This document shows, piece by piece, positions 22,656 to 31,379 of a stretch of 33,345 nt of DNA; position 1 is the first letter of the stretch, and each line of letters opens with the position of its first letter. The translations under genes were made by a program, and so were the position numbers. The notes under the pieces are model-generated. The model was not told the DNA's origin. It worked only from the letters and a program-made list of their open reading frames with translations, and ran no database searches. Origin of the DNA: Chromera velia (taxonomy: Eukaryota > Sar > Chromeraceae); NCBI GenBank assembly GCA_018398765.1, contig JAHBMJ010001189.1, positions 728-34,072 on the forward strand, read 5' to 3'.

Positions 22656-23979
22656 TGTGTCGAGTCTGCAAGAAGACGGAACGCGAAAAGGATAAAGCGG
22701 AAAAGAACGATGCCAGAGAATCATGCAACCACTGCGAATTCAGGGACAGGTCCCTCAATTTGTACCTTCGCATTCCCACATTCACTCAGTCACTCAAAGA
22801 CTCTCTCTGTGTGTCTCCCCCCCCCNNNNNNNNNNNNNNNNNNNNNNNNNNNNNNNNNNNNNNNNNNNNNNNNNNNNNNNNNNNNNNNNNNNNNNNNNNN
22901 NNNNNNNNNNNNNNNNNNNNNNNNNNNNNNNNNNNNNNNNNNCGCCCCTCCCTTCCCCCCACACACACACCGATGGCCCAGAATGACGGCACCCTCACTC
23001 TCTTGCTCACTGACGCACGCATTGAGGAAGATTCCCTTCCCTCCCACAGGAGTGTGGGGGGCGTTCGCCACCAGCGGCCCTCGATACTTCTTCCCCCCCG
23101 CCACCTGCTTCCGGTACTGATGCCGTTGCGAGACGCCTGCACAAGGCACACACGCGCTAGGGAAAATGAACGACAACAAACACACCAAACTCGACAAATC
23201 ATCCTCGCATGTATCCTTGACTTGGCACGGAGGTCTCGATGCACTACGAAGAAGGCGACGGCTCGGGTTCTTTTTCGTTTTCGACACTGGGTGTTTGCCT
23301 CTCTGTGTGCCGGCCCCTTCCTCTCTCCCCCGTCCCCTCCCCCTCTCTGCTACGGAACGCTAAGTTTGGACCCCGTCATTGTTCCCTTCTTCTTTCCTTC
23401 ATTCTCTCGCTCTATGCAAAATTGCGGCGTGTGTCGATATCGGCATCGTTATCCATTCATCCTTTCTTTCTCTTCCTCCCAGCAGCCCCCTTCGACCAGA
23501 AGATTCACAATGATCTCGCACTCCTTCCTGTGCTCTCACATCTGTGCAACGGAATTGCAGCATACACAAATCAACAGCCACTGGTGAGCCAGTTGAGTTC
23601 TCTTCTTCCTCATGCAGCAAACAGAACTGAAGCAAACGGCACAGACGAAAATACACATGACTCGAGCAGCTTGCTGGAGCGAACGTATATTCATCCGCCC
23701 TCCCGAAATCCAGAGCCACTGTGTTGATGATCTCTCTCTCTCTCTTTCTCTCTCTGACTGGAACTTGGTCGCGACGGAAATCCAAAAGTGACAACTGGTC
23801 GAGAGAATTGGGACTTGGATAAACAGAAGTGATGAATGAAGGTGGCGGGGAGGGAACGGGGACGCGGCTTCGAGAGGAAGAGGAGGAGGATGGAGACGGA
23901 AAGAACAGAAGGAGAGAAGATGGCTGAAGGGATTGAACTCACCGCATGGCCCGTCCTTAACAGCAAGGACGTTTCCCAT
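12624..23979 (-). CDS. MORN-SAM-TKL kinase-like protein, probable pseudokinase (about 19 exons)
   Basis: Exons read from splice sites and phase: 23943-23979, 22971-23136, 22503-22591, ~22005-22140, 21034-21350, ~20165-20578, 19668-19869, 19033-19458, 18792-18866, 18275-18655, 17375-18025, 16964-17053, 16701-16800, 15896-16375, 15106-15183, 14659-14706, ~14350-14414 (weak), 13769-13858, 12624-13466. The product is about 1,560 residues: MGNVLAV myristoylation-like start, MORN repeats (~75-140), acidic and His-rich linkers, SAM (~388-452), TKL kinase domain (~640-1280) with two large inserts, and a His/Gln-rich tail. VAVK is intact, but HRD is HLN, DFG is DFA, the alpha-C Glu position is Leu, and no GxGxxG is seen. 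Apicomplexan TKL3 is known to need its SAM domain for activity; by analogy this is a scaffold or regulator at membranes or cytoskeleton (inference). Confidence 0.8.
13769..15183 (-). CDS. Kinase-like gene exons 15-18: kinase C-lobe
   Basis: Exon 15 (15106-15183) encodes ADVYSFGLIFWEL (alpha F). Exon 16 (14659-14706) encodes LSNRIPFGEMTDMQIR (the PF motif after alpha F). A weak exon 17 from 14414 may encode PLPGPPNI and onward; its donor is unclear. Exon 18 (13769-13858) encodes KLIHACLAHDPGRRPRF and VIVEYLCRLQKS (alpha H-I, with the RP arginine of subdomain XI). All firm joins are phase 0. Confidence 0.75.
13884..13912. repeat. (CAGT)n microsatellite in intron
   Basis: CAGT units lie directly upstream, in transcript sense, of the exon 18 acceptor. 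Confidence 0.9.
15190..15545. repeat. Nine-copy 38/42-bp minisatellite in intron 14
   Basis: The core TCTCAAACGA recurs at 15212, 15254, 15291, 15329, 15371, 15409, 15447, 15489 and 15527. Spacing alternates between 37-38 and 42 because of a GGAA insertion. The array ends only a few bases from the exon 15 acceptor, whose CCTTGTGTTCATACAG is a partial repeat unit. Confidence 0.95.
15896..16375 (-). CDS. Kinase-like gene exon 14: DFA motif, long activation-loop insert, APE
   Basis: The exon begins VADFAGPLVEECF (DFG changed to DFA) and ends LNWTAPE at donor GGAG|GTCAGG. Between them lie about 120 extra residues: a Ser/Arg/Gly part, then a highly charged helix (ERERERKAAAERVIERERAR) that could form a coiled coil. 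Normal activation segments are 20-35 residues long. Confidence 0.85.
16425..16512. repeat. (CT)n, (CA)n and (GA)n compound microsatellite in intron
   Basis: The tract runs TC, then AC, then AGAG within the intron between exons 13 and 14. Antisense reading gives the false Ser/Leu and Arg/Glu ORFs in this area. Confidence 0.9.
16701..17053 (-). CDS. Kinase-like gene exons 12-13: alpha E and degenerate catalytic loop
   Basis: Exon 12 (16964-17053, acceptor ATGCAG|C) gives SWLHGTEG and MERALQIAK. Exon 13 (16701-16800) gives DVAVALAYLHSRGVPHLNLK followed by PHNILLDRSFRAK. In active kinases the loop reads HRDLKxxNILLD; here the catalytic Asp is Asn and the Arg is Leu, while Lys and the metal-binding Asn are kept. 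Donor AAG|GTCGGT joins in phase 0 to VADFAGP in exon 14. Confidence 0.85.
17283..17304 (+). repeat. 22-base G run in intron
   Basis: An unbroken G tract on the plus strand (C on the transcribed sense) lies in the intron between exons 11 and 12. It is prone to length error and could form G-quadruplexes. Confidence 0.9.
17375..18655 (-). CDS. Kinase-like gene exons 10-11: kinase N-lobe with insert
   Basis: Exon 10 (18275-18655) opens with IPFHELRLGW, the usual TKL lead into beta 1. An insert of about 70 residues replaces the normal Gly loop, and GRTFEGEWHGTRVAVK gives beta 2-beta 3 with the lysine kept. Exon 11 (17375-18025) encodes LTELRHPNLCLLLGA (alpha C to beta 4; Leu stands at the alpha-C Glu position). 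About 170 acidic/Ser-rich residues follow, then CVVSEFLPLGDLF (beta 5 and hinge). Phases agree across all joins (2-2-2). Confidence 0.8.
18792..19458 (-). CDS. Kinase-like gene exons 8-9: linker before the kinase domain
   Basis: Exon 8 (19033-19458, acceptor CTACACAG|A) is Gly/His-rich and ends in a helical segment, VEMSLLPEFARTRKEALLHS. Exon 9 (18792-18866) has good sites (TTTCAG and CAG|GTGACT). Phase from exon 8 to exon 10 selects a Ser-rich reading (STSLSLSSSDGRSR). A second frame of the same 75 nt is also open and looks more protein-like (HIAVTESIYFSLTFFLGW), reachable from an alternative exon 8 donor TCG|GTCTGT, but then exon 10 is out of phase. Confidence 0.6.
19668..19869 (-). CDS. 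Kinase-like gene exon 7: SAM domain
   Basis: The exon encodes WNRRDVCEWLCEVGVPEL, then GLRGRDLEEMTLLGMRED, then NRLMQLIWNYRY. This is the sterile-alpha-motif pattern: W...V..WL...GL..Y...F, a central LL.M...DL..MG core, and a final basic helix. The donor is CAG|GTGGGG, followed by a poly-G run. SAM domains oligomerise or bind partners; in Plasmodium TKL3 the SAM domain is required for kinase activity. Confidence 0.85.
20165..21350 (-). CDS. Kinase-like gene exons 5-6: linker
   Basis: Exon 5 (21034-21350) encodes a His/Gln-containing and then Arg/Gly-rich linker (NSFHHHQQHYSGRGG). Exon 6 (20578 to about 20165) encodes an acidic Ser/Glu stretch (EASSSEEDELDAHE) and a basic RRRGRKKTK patch that could be a nuclear localisation signal. 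The exon 6 acceptor is the last of several copies inside a 61-bp tandem repeat. Its donor may be AAA|GTTCGT at 20165, or GTG|GTGAGA slightly upstream. Confidence 0.6.
20570..20890. repeat. 61-bp tandem repeat (about five copies) carrying the exon 6 splice acceptor
   Basis: Units start at GCAAAGAGAG at 20581, 20642, 20703 and (as GAAAAGAGAG) 20764, with a diverged fifth near 20825. On the minus strand every unit reads CTCTCTTTGCAG|GAGACTC, a complete polypyrimidine tract and acceptor plus exon start, and also contains the palindrome GTGAATATTCAC. Exon 6 uses the unit nearest 20578. Confidence 0.9.
22005..22591 (-). CDS. Kinase-like gene exons 3-4: MORN repeats
   Basis: Exon 3 (22503-22591, acceptor TTGCAG|G, donor G|GTGAGT) and exon 4 (from 22140, acceptor CTGCAG|GA) join inside a MORN unit: FEG-GLFKDGKRHGEGIAV. 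Further units are GGAFVGSVVNGLESGLGV and LSGHWVNGVPSGEM. MORN repeats often mediate membrane or cytoskeletal association. The exon 4 donor is uncertain because several GT sites lie in a GTCA repeat; 22005 fits the phase of exon 5. Confidence 0.75.
22826..22942. other. Assembly gap (117 N)
   Basis: The gap lies in the intron between exons 2 and 3 of the kinase-like gene, flanked by C-rich sequence on the plus strand. No coding sequence is expected to be lost if the exon 2 donor (22971) is correct. Confidence 1.
22971..23979 (-). CDS. Kinase-like gene exons 1-2: N-terminus
   Basis: Exon 1 (23943-23979) encodes MGNVLAVKDGPC. Gly2 and Asn3 fit an N-myristoylation signal, and Cys12 could be palmitoylated. 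Its donor is G|GTGAGT. Exon 2 (22971-23136) follows a GTGCAG acceptor in matching phase and encodes a basic, Gly-rich segment (VSQRHQYRKQVAGGKKYRG and onward) that ends in VILGHR at a GTGTGT donor. The assembly gap lies in the next intron. An in-frame ATG upstream of 23979 is not seen close by. Confidence 0.65.
23728..23757. repeat. (CT)n microsatellite in intron 1
   Basis: A CT-rich dinucleotide run lies in the first intron of the kinase-like gene. Confidence 0.85.
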
Positions 23980-24499
23980 GGGCTCAAATTCTTCTGCTGG
24001 TGGATCTGAACTTTCCTCGTGGGGCCAAGCAGACGTCAGAAGGGACAAATGGATGAAGCACCACACTCAGACACGGATCCACTGCGAAACACTTTCCATC
24101 CGGGATTCCCCGACGCATCAGTGAAACGTAATTTCATTTTTGGCTTTCAGGACGTCCCTTGTCTCTTGATGCTGCTGGAGTTCATGCGTCGAGACTCGAG
24201 AGAGAAACAAAGTAAACTTTCATGTGACGGGTGATATGGATTGAAATGGTGCATGAGCAAGCAACAGGCGCGCGCCGGCTGCGGGCCGCGTGTCATCGCG
24301 TGTCGATCGGCCGGCGCTCGGGGGCGCGCGGCCGGGGGGGGCCGCCCGCGGGCCGGCCCGGGAGTTCGCGCATGCACGCGCGGATCGAGTTTGAGTTTGC
24401 ATGACGGAATCGTTCGTCATTCTTCGTCATGCCTTGTGTGCCGCACAGTGGGCGCGGGTATGGCGCAGGTTAATTCAATTTTTGTTAGAGAATCCTCGT
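23980..24499 (-). promoter_or_regulatory. Upstream region of the kinase-like gene with a GC-rich core
   Basis: This is the DNA between the start codon and the transposon-like element. It should hold the 5' UTR and promoter. A strongly GC- and CpG-rich block lies at about 24265-24392, with many GGCC/CGCG palindromes, in clear contrast to the AT-rich flank beyond 24660. No TATA box is assigned. Confidence 0.4.
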
Positions 24500-24925
24500 C
24501 GACCATTCATGCTGTCTAAACTTTCAGAATGACTGCCTGCGCTGACCCCAGGCGGCCTGTAATCCTAGGTGGCCCTGACAGGCCGCCTGGGGTCTTATGT
24601 ATAACCTTCCCCAGGCGGTCCGTAAGGACCGCCTGCGGCACTCCAGGCAGTCAGGGGATCTTTCTGCATTCTCTCTATAGTGTGAAAAACCTTTAAAAAA
24701 AATTAAAAATACCTTTATTCCAGGATTTAGTATCTGAACGCAACTTTAAAGATTCATTTACAATGCTTCAAATTGAATCAATAAATCAAAATTTTTATGT
24801 AATTCTAGATATTATTTTATAGAAAGGAATTAAATCAAATTTTCTAAATAATTTTCCAGAGTAAATTTCCACTCTGTGATAAGTTTATAAACAATGCAAA
24901 GTTGCATGTGTCACTTTTTGTTTAC

Positions 24926-25535
24926 TTAGATTGGCATCTCCCAGACAAGCTCGAAATCTTCTGCCTCATCATGGTGGTGAGGAACACAGGCATCGATTGC
25001 CTGTCTAAATGTTCTGTGGTGGTTCTCTTCAGCTACGGCCTGTTCTTCTATTATGTCCTCCATATAAAACACCTCCCTCCGTTCCTCTACCTCTTCCCTC
25101 TCAGATTCTTCTTCTGCCGCATTTGCTGAAAAGGACATGCCATCAGACAGACGCTCCACCTCCCTCTCCTTTCTGAATTGCTCTGCTTGATTCATATTTT
25201 CAGGGAGCGCAAAACGTGCCACTTCTCACTGAGAGAGGCGTGGCGTAGGCATTGACCATATGGCTGAACACAGCCCAGTCGTTCGGTACGCTGTTGTCAA
25301 GTTCCTTCGCTTTCTTCCTGGAAGCCGCGGAGGACTGCTTCTATTTCTGTTCGGGGGCTTTGGACTCCACATCGATAATATCGGTATCCTGATCATGACA
25401 AGGACTTGTATTCTCCTTTCCCAAAATTGGTGTCTCACCCCCCTTCATTTTCTGTCTCTTTATGAGAGGCTTGCCTGTAAATCCGAAGGCTTGCAACCTA
25501 CTCTGCTGTATTACAGTTAGCTGGGCAGGCAGCAA
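24926..25535 (-). pseudogene. Broken ORF inside the transposon-like element
   Basis: Two minus-strand frames follow each other: 25535 to about 25230 (VIQQSRLQAFGFTGKPLIKR, then KENTSPCHDQDTDIIDVES, an in-frame stop at 25341, then AASRKKAKELDN), and 25222 to 24926 (MARFALPENMNQAEQF and a Glu-rich region, ending EDFELVWEMPI). A frame change lies near 25230. No catalytic transposase motif is visible. It may be the N- or C-terminal remnant of the element's own protein. Confidence 0.4.
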
Positions 25536-25658
25536 GCGGAAAGGCCAAGTACGGAATTATCAATCAGTGCAGTCAGCAAACGGGAAGGCCGAGTGCAAAA
25601 TTATCAATCAGTGTAGTAAGTACTAAGCGGGAAAGCCAAGTGCAGAATCAATCAGTGA
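25528..25658. repeat. Three diverged ~46-bp repeats inside the element
   Basis: GCAAGCGGAAAGGCCAAGT, GCAAACGGGAAGGCCGAGT and AGCGGGAAAGCCAAGT each precede an AATTATCAATCAGTG-like tail. Confidence 0.75.
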
Positions 25659-26233
25659 GTTAATTAATGGATGTGCAATGATGTGCAAGGATGTGCATCT
25701 CCAGTAACAAGAGTGAGAAGAGACGAAAATTGAAAGCAACCGTCAACTTAATGTGTATCTACTAGTATCTATCGCTGATTGTGACCACCAAACAAAAAGT
25801 TGCTGCCGGTCTGCATAACCTAGTCGGACCTTTGATGTGCGGCATGCAGGTATGGATTGCGAGGTCACGTCGGCGCGTCTCTCGCGCAAACCCGGTCGGG
25901 CACGTGCACCGTGGTTCGTGACGACAAGGTCGGTGCCTTCGGCACCGACCTTTGCCCCAGGCAACTCTCAACAACTGCCTGCGGCTTCGCCCCAAGTAGC
26001 TCTATATAAACTTAGGTAAAACTACTTAGGGTCGCCCCAGGCGGCCCGCCAGGGCCGCCTGCGGCGTGCCTGGGGTACCCGAGGCGCCCCAGGCAGGTTT
26101 AGACAGCATGCGACCATTCATTGATTTGTTGACTGCATTGGCTATTCCAAAGAGCCTTTGCCGATTGTATAAGTATTATTCTGGTCTGGATTGATTAATT
26201 TTATTTGGTTAAAGAGACGGCAAGTCGATAAGA

Positions 26234-27900
26234 ATGGATGACTCAGATATCTCTAGCCTTGACTGGGATGATGAGCCTTTGTCACCCTTCCCTTTCAGCA
26301 ATGTCCCTGACAATCTGGTTTTGCCAGCTTTTTCCTTTCTTGATGGCGACAGTCTACTGAACTATGTACCGCTGCTGAGCAGGAAATACAGGACTCTTCT
26401 TCAGTCTGGTGTGAACTCTCTTGTCTTCCACATTTTGCTGGCAGAGTACTGTAGCACCAGTTCTTCCTCCCTTAACCTCAACTTCATTTTTGCAGCCGCT
26501 GCCCTGTCCCAGCGGGTAGTCCTCCAAGAGACTTCTTCTGCATCGAAAAATGACTCAAACTCAGTTTAAAAGTCTGTCTTGACTGGGCCCCCCCCTCTTC
26601 CACTTTGAGTGCTTCTGGTGGGGTTTGAACAAGTGGTAGAAGCACTTGATGCCGCGTTTCAGATCCTTTATAACCCGAATTGCCGATATGCAAGTGCTCT
26701 AGAGCGCAAGAGACAGAAGCTGCAGGAGGCCACTTTTTGTTTTTCTTCCTCTTCCTCCTTTTTTTCGTCTCGTATCCCACAGACGGAGATGGAGACGAAT
26801 CTCCGATTGGGAGCTGCTCAGTGGTTCTGCAACAAAGTAGTTGAGCAATGTTCACGTGATTACACGTAGTTTTGGAAGTCCTACGGTTGGTGTCGTATTC
26901 AAGACTACCACCTTCGCCCGAGTCGGCAGAGAATGATTACAGGACGCCTGTTGAGAGGCTTCTTCAACGTCTCCGCAAAGGAGACGGCAGAAGACTCACA
27001 GCTGGCAGAGGATTTGGTGATCTTCTCCGCGCTCCTTGCACGTGTGACGAGTGCCATTTGGCTCGATCACCATTTGCGGGGAGTGTTGACTTACAGTGAA
27101 GAATGCCATGGGATAAGGAGCCTAAGGGGAATGAGGGTGTGATTCGGCCCATCTCTGAGGATCTGTTGAGAAAGTGCTCCCAGAAAGACGGTAGACAAAT
27201 CCCCCCTCTGATGTCTGCAGTCAGAAAACAGCTTGAGCAGAAGGGAAGTGAGGTGGGAGAGGAGAAGGAAGGGATAGGGGATAGGCAGGAGAATGAGCAG
27301 AAAAAAGAAGGCGAGGGAGAGGGGGAAGAGAATGAGGGGGGGGAGGAAGTTAAACAAGACTTAGTACGCCTTGCTCTTGAATGTGGGGAATCATTCAACT
27401 TCAGACAGATTTGGGTGAAAGTTGAACTTGAGCGTTAGAGAGAGGCTAAAAAAAAAGCCCCCCCTCCCAATCCCTTTGAACCTGAGGACTCAGATTCCGA
27501 TTCTCTTGATAGTGACAATGTGGACGTTGAAATTGACGACGCTCATTGAGATTTTATTGAAAATCAAGAACGGAATCTCGCTTAGCAGTTTTTGGTGCCG
27601 CCAACGGTCGAGCCCCATGGTGGCGGTTGGAAGCATGGTTATATGCTTTTGCTACAGGGAAAATTTGTTGGGTCTGTCTGGTGTTTGCAGGGTGAAGGGG
27701 GTGTAACAATGGGCGACTTTTGTAGGGTGGGGTGGCTGTTAGATTGGATACGGCAGCGGCGTTTTCAGATGGCTCTGGGGCAGCTTACTGAGTATGATTT
27801 TAAATTATCCTTAGAAGAAGAGGATGGGGACTCGGAAGGAGAGGAGGATGGGACGTCAGAAGAGGAAGAAGATGGAGAAGAGGCGCCATCATCATCATCA

Positions 27901-27936
<36 letters not shown>

Positions 27937-28138
27937 TTGTCTATAGGCCATCATGCAGTACATGAGTCTAGGACAATGCTTTAAAATTATTGCCCCTTTA
28001 CCAGACCTGCATCATACAACGGGAGGGGGCTTCACTCTTGCAACTCTAAACACCTTGCATTTAGAAGATGCTTTCTTAATCGCTGATGTCGTTTCCCTTC
28101 TGTGGGAGGAGTGCGACGACTGCAATAGAGACTCTTAG
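26234..28138 (+). CDS. Multi-exon orphan gene, F-box-like N-terminus (exon limits partly unresolved)
   Basis: The first exon from ATG 26234 encodes an acidic start (MDDSDISSLDWDDE) and an F-box-like helix pattern (VLPAFSFLDGDSLLNYVPLL, then SRKYRTLLQSG). It is open to 26567. Further coding blocks lie at about 26600-27000 (FEQVVEALDAAFQILYNP), 27103-27414 (PISEDLLRKCSQKDGRQ, then a Glu/Gly-rich linker), 27586 to about 27890 (HGGGWKHGYMLLLQGKFVG, then an acidic tail) and about 27942-28138 (GGGFTLATLNTLHLEDAFL, then stop). Intron 27415-27585 has TGG|GTGAAA and TCGCTTAG|C in phase 0 and removes three in-frame stops. Earlier joins were not resolved. If they do not splice, this is a pseudogene. F-box proteins are adaptors of SCF ubiquitin ligases; that role is only a possibility here. 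Confidence 0.45.
27893..27936. repeat. (ATC)n/(ATT)n microsatellite in a likely intron
   Basis: ATC units turn into ATT units just before the acceptor-like TTGTCTATAG at about 27950. Confidence 0.9.
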
Positions 28139-28899
28139 GCAGTAGAGGCAGACAGGAAGACCGGTGGAGAGGGGGGACGGGAGATGTACTTGGGAGATGG
28201 AAAAAGAACATTCAAAAGGTGAGACAGGAAGAGAGGTAAGTAACCATTACATACATTGAATCGCAGGCCTTACGATGAAGGGTGCAGATAGATGTTTCGC
28301 AAGAGTCGCAGGGCCGGTATGGGTGAGTGTCTGAGTGCCAGGATAACCTTCATTCGTGCCAACAATTCGCTTTGCGTGGCGTGTTTTAAAGGGGTGGAGT
28401 CTTTCGATAGCAACCACTTTCTCTCTCTTTCTTGGGCTCTATCTAATTTGGCTTCAATTTCGGTTACAATTGCATTCAGAGCCTCTCAATCTGCTCTTGT
28501 TTCTGTGCATTCAGTCAGTCGGTGCAGCAGATCGTCTACTTTGCCCCTGCATACAGGGCAAACCGCGTCTTCCAGCCCTCTGTACGGTGCATGGGGGCGA
28601 CCACCAAGCAACATATACAGCAAGGCTGAAAAAGGGCCTAAGGACCAGATCGCAGCGCGAGGGAGGGAAACGAAACGGGAGGACAAAGGGGATGAAGGAA
28701 AAGTAGAGGAAAGGAAGAGGAAAGACAAACATTGGGTAGTAGGATAAGACGTTTGAAATACATTCGGTTTGACTCCTCTGCCAAACTGCAAAACCGCCCC
28801 CCGTGAAGCGGCCCTTTCTAGACAACCATCAATCTATTCATCAACTTCCCGGTTGATCACTGCTCTTAAGAGAAGGAGACGGCCAACCTTAGTGGCTTT

Positions 28900-30195
28900 C
28901 TTTCTTCTTCTGATGGTTGGATTAACAGTCACAAATTCTTCCAATCCGGTCGACCCAATCAATTTTTGTGCGTGCATCATAGAGGAAGGACAATCACCAT
29001 TCATTAAAGCTGACCAGGCACCCGCGGGCATCTTGAGGTCAATATGTTTTAAATTAGTCAAATACCCAGCAAGTCTCATCGACACATGTACACGTGCAGG
29101 AAGTAGACCGACAGCATACAGAGTAGGTACACGGAAAGAGGAGAGAGACAGATTTAAAGCCCAACGGACAAAGCGCAATTGAAAGACATATAATACATCC
29201 ATGTCTGACTTGCAAATAGGCAGACAATCAAATGCGTATAGAGCAACAGGCAACCAGAAAGCGCATAAACACAAAATTTTTGCTGCGGGGGGCAGACGAC
29301 CTAAAGAGAGTGCCACGCTCTTTGCATGACCCATCCATCTACTTGCTATGCTAAGCCTCTCTTCTATTACCTCCCTTAAGTCTCCCCCTTCGAACAAAAG
29401 AACACCCAGATACTTATATGACCCCACTCTCTCGACTTCTTTTCCCCCAAACACAAGCCTGCCTTCAATTGCAGGGTAAGAGTCGGACAGACGCATGATT
29501 TTCGTCTTTTTTAAATTAACAGTGAGCCCCCTCTCTTTACACAAAGAATTCAATTCATTCAAACTGACCTGCAGGTCATGCACGCTCTCAGCAATGAGGA
29601 TAAGGTCATCGGCGTAACCAAGGCTATCGTACTTAACCCCACCGAGCAGAACCTCTGCACGACCGGAAGCCTTCACTCTTTTATGCAGATCATTAATGAA
29701 AATCAAGAAGAGAAGAGGGGAGAGAGGATCCCCTTGTTTCACCCCTTTCTCTTCCTTGAATATAAAAGGGCTACCAGTGATGCTTCCGTATACATTTGTA
29801 TACATTGTCCGAATCATTTTGACATTGACTGCACTCACCCCTTGCTTCAGCAAAACTTCAAACAAAACATTCCTGGGCAGGGAGTCAAAGGCTTTGCTGA
29901 AGTCTACAAAGCATGCTAACAAGGGCTTCTTTCGTTTCTTTACCTTTTGCATCAGCGCAATAAGTGCTCCAATGGCTTCTCTTGTTTCTACCCCTTGCTG
30001 AAAACCCAACTACCTATGATTAATCTTCACTTGCGATGTAAGACGGGCAGAGAGGAGTGAAGAAAAGAGTTTTAGTAAGAGTGAGACAACATGAATCGGA
30101 CGCCATTCACCAAGGTCAGGGGAAGGAGGCCCCTTTGGAACCGGACAGATTTTAATTACATTCCATTCATTTCGCCAAGCGGATGTCAAGTGAAT
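28900..30195 (-). pseudogene. Reverse transcriptase domain of the right LINE
   Basis: Motifs in order are KICPVPKGP and EWRPIHVVSLLLKL (fingers), FVDFSKAFD (A), GVKQGDPLSP (B), LGYADDLILIAE (C, catalytic YADD), GLTVNLKKTK (D) and YKYLGVLLF (E). The catalytic Asp residues are intact. One in-frame TAG at 30010-30012 replaces the Gln found in the same place in the other LINE (RQLGFRQG versus R-stop-LGFQQG). Confidence 0.9.
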
Positions 30196-31379
30196 TTAGT
30201 TCAAATGGATAAATAACAAAGCACAAGAAAGAGGCGAATATTGAAAGCATAGGGAGAGGTGGTTGGGGGCGAGTCCGGACAACCCTGCAGCCTTTTCTTC
30301 CTTTGTGGACCAGAGGACTTTCCTTATTTCTTCTATGCAAAAATAAGGGTGAGACGGAGGGATTGGTGGGGGCAAAGAGGGAGAGTGAATGCCAGAAGGA
30401 ACCTGATGAGAGTGGGTATGCAGTTGCAAAAAAACGCCAGGGTGCAAAAAAGAGTTAAAAACGGGTGGGGCTGGCTGCGAAGGAGGGAAAGGAGGAGCAC
30501 TTTCTTGTGTAGATTCCCTGCCAGAGGGAGAGTCAACGAAGATGGAAGCCCAGTGACAGAAAAAGTCCTTTATTGAAGGCTGGGAACCAGGAGGGGCTTT
30601 CTCTCTATTGCTTCTTTGCAGCTTTCTTCTCAATGACCAGACCTTTGAAGGGTTAGAGGACAACTCGAGTGCAACCTTTTCTGCACAGAGCTTTTCATAT
30701 GCCTTTCTTTTCCTGTTGTGTAATTGCTGACATCTGTGGGCCTGCCTCTCAACTGTCTGTCTTAAGGCAACCACGTTCATTCTGCTGCTCCCACTTCTCC
30801 CCTCATTCTTACATGATTGCCCAAGTTTGTTCAACGCCTTCCTTGCTTCCCTCCAAAGTGTCGCTGCTTCTTTACATTCATTATCAAACCATTCGGCCTT
30901 TTTCTTTTGTCTCACTTTTTTCCTGCCCTGTTGACCATCCAAGTTGTTCCGCTTGATTTCTTTTGTCGGGCTGGCCAACGTGGTTTCCCATTCCTTCAGC
31001 AGTAACTTTTCCCGTTCACAGAAAGACAAGGGCACCGGTTGCTCACATAAGTTGGAAGCAGACAGTGGGGGGGGGGGAGCGGATGGAAAAGAAGAGAGAT
31101 CAATGTTTTCAGCTTCGCAAGCCATTTTTACAAGTCCAGGCCATAGCTGTTCAGCCAATTGACCAGCTGCTGCAGCCGAGGAGAGAAGCTCCTTGTCTGA
31201 GACAGGAGTGGATCTGACAGAGCGATGAAGGGGGGAGATAGGTAAAAGAGAGTTCTCTTTGCTGTCTAGCTGTTGAGGGGGAATGAAAGGGGTAGCAACA
31301 AGGGACAGAGAAAGTGACACAGCTGCATGGTCGAGCCTAGACAGTTCTGCTGGCTGTTTCACATCGAGGTGAGTACAAG

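Larger units (their letters stand above)
24508..26110. mobile_element. 1.6-kb DNA transposon-like element with 14-bp TIRs and 8-bp target duplication
   Basis: The left end CATGCTGTCTAAAC (24508-24521) is the exact reverse complement of the right end GTTTAGACAGCATG (26097-26110). Directly outside both ends is CGACCATT (24500-24507 and 26111-26118), a perfect 8-bp target-site duplication. Eight-base duplications are typical of hAT-type elements, although the terminus does not fit the usual hAT consensus well. The subterminal regions hold hairpins with AGGCGG cores: 24544-24560/24578-24594, 24613-24621/24626-24634, 25926-25937/25941-25952 and 26039-26047/26052-26060. The interior has only broken coding remnants, so the copy is probably non-autonomous. 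Confidence 0.85.
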
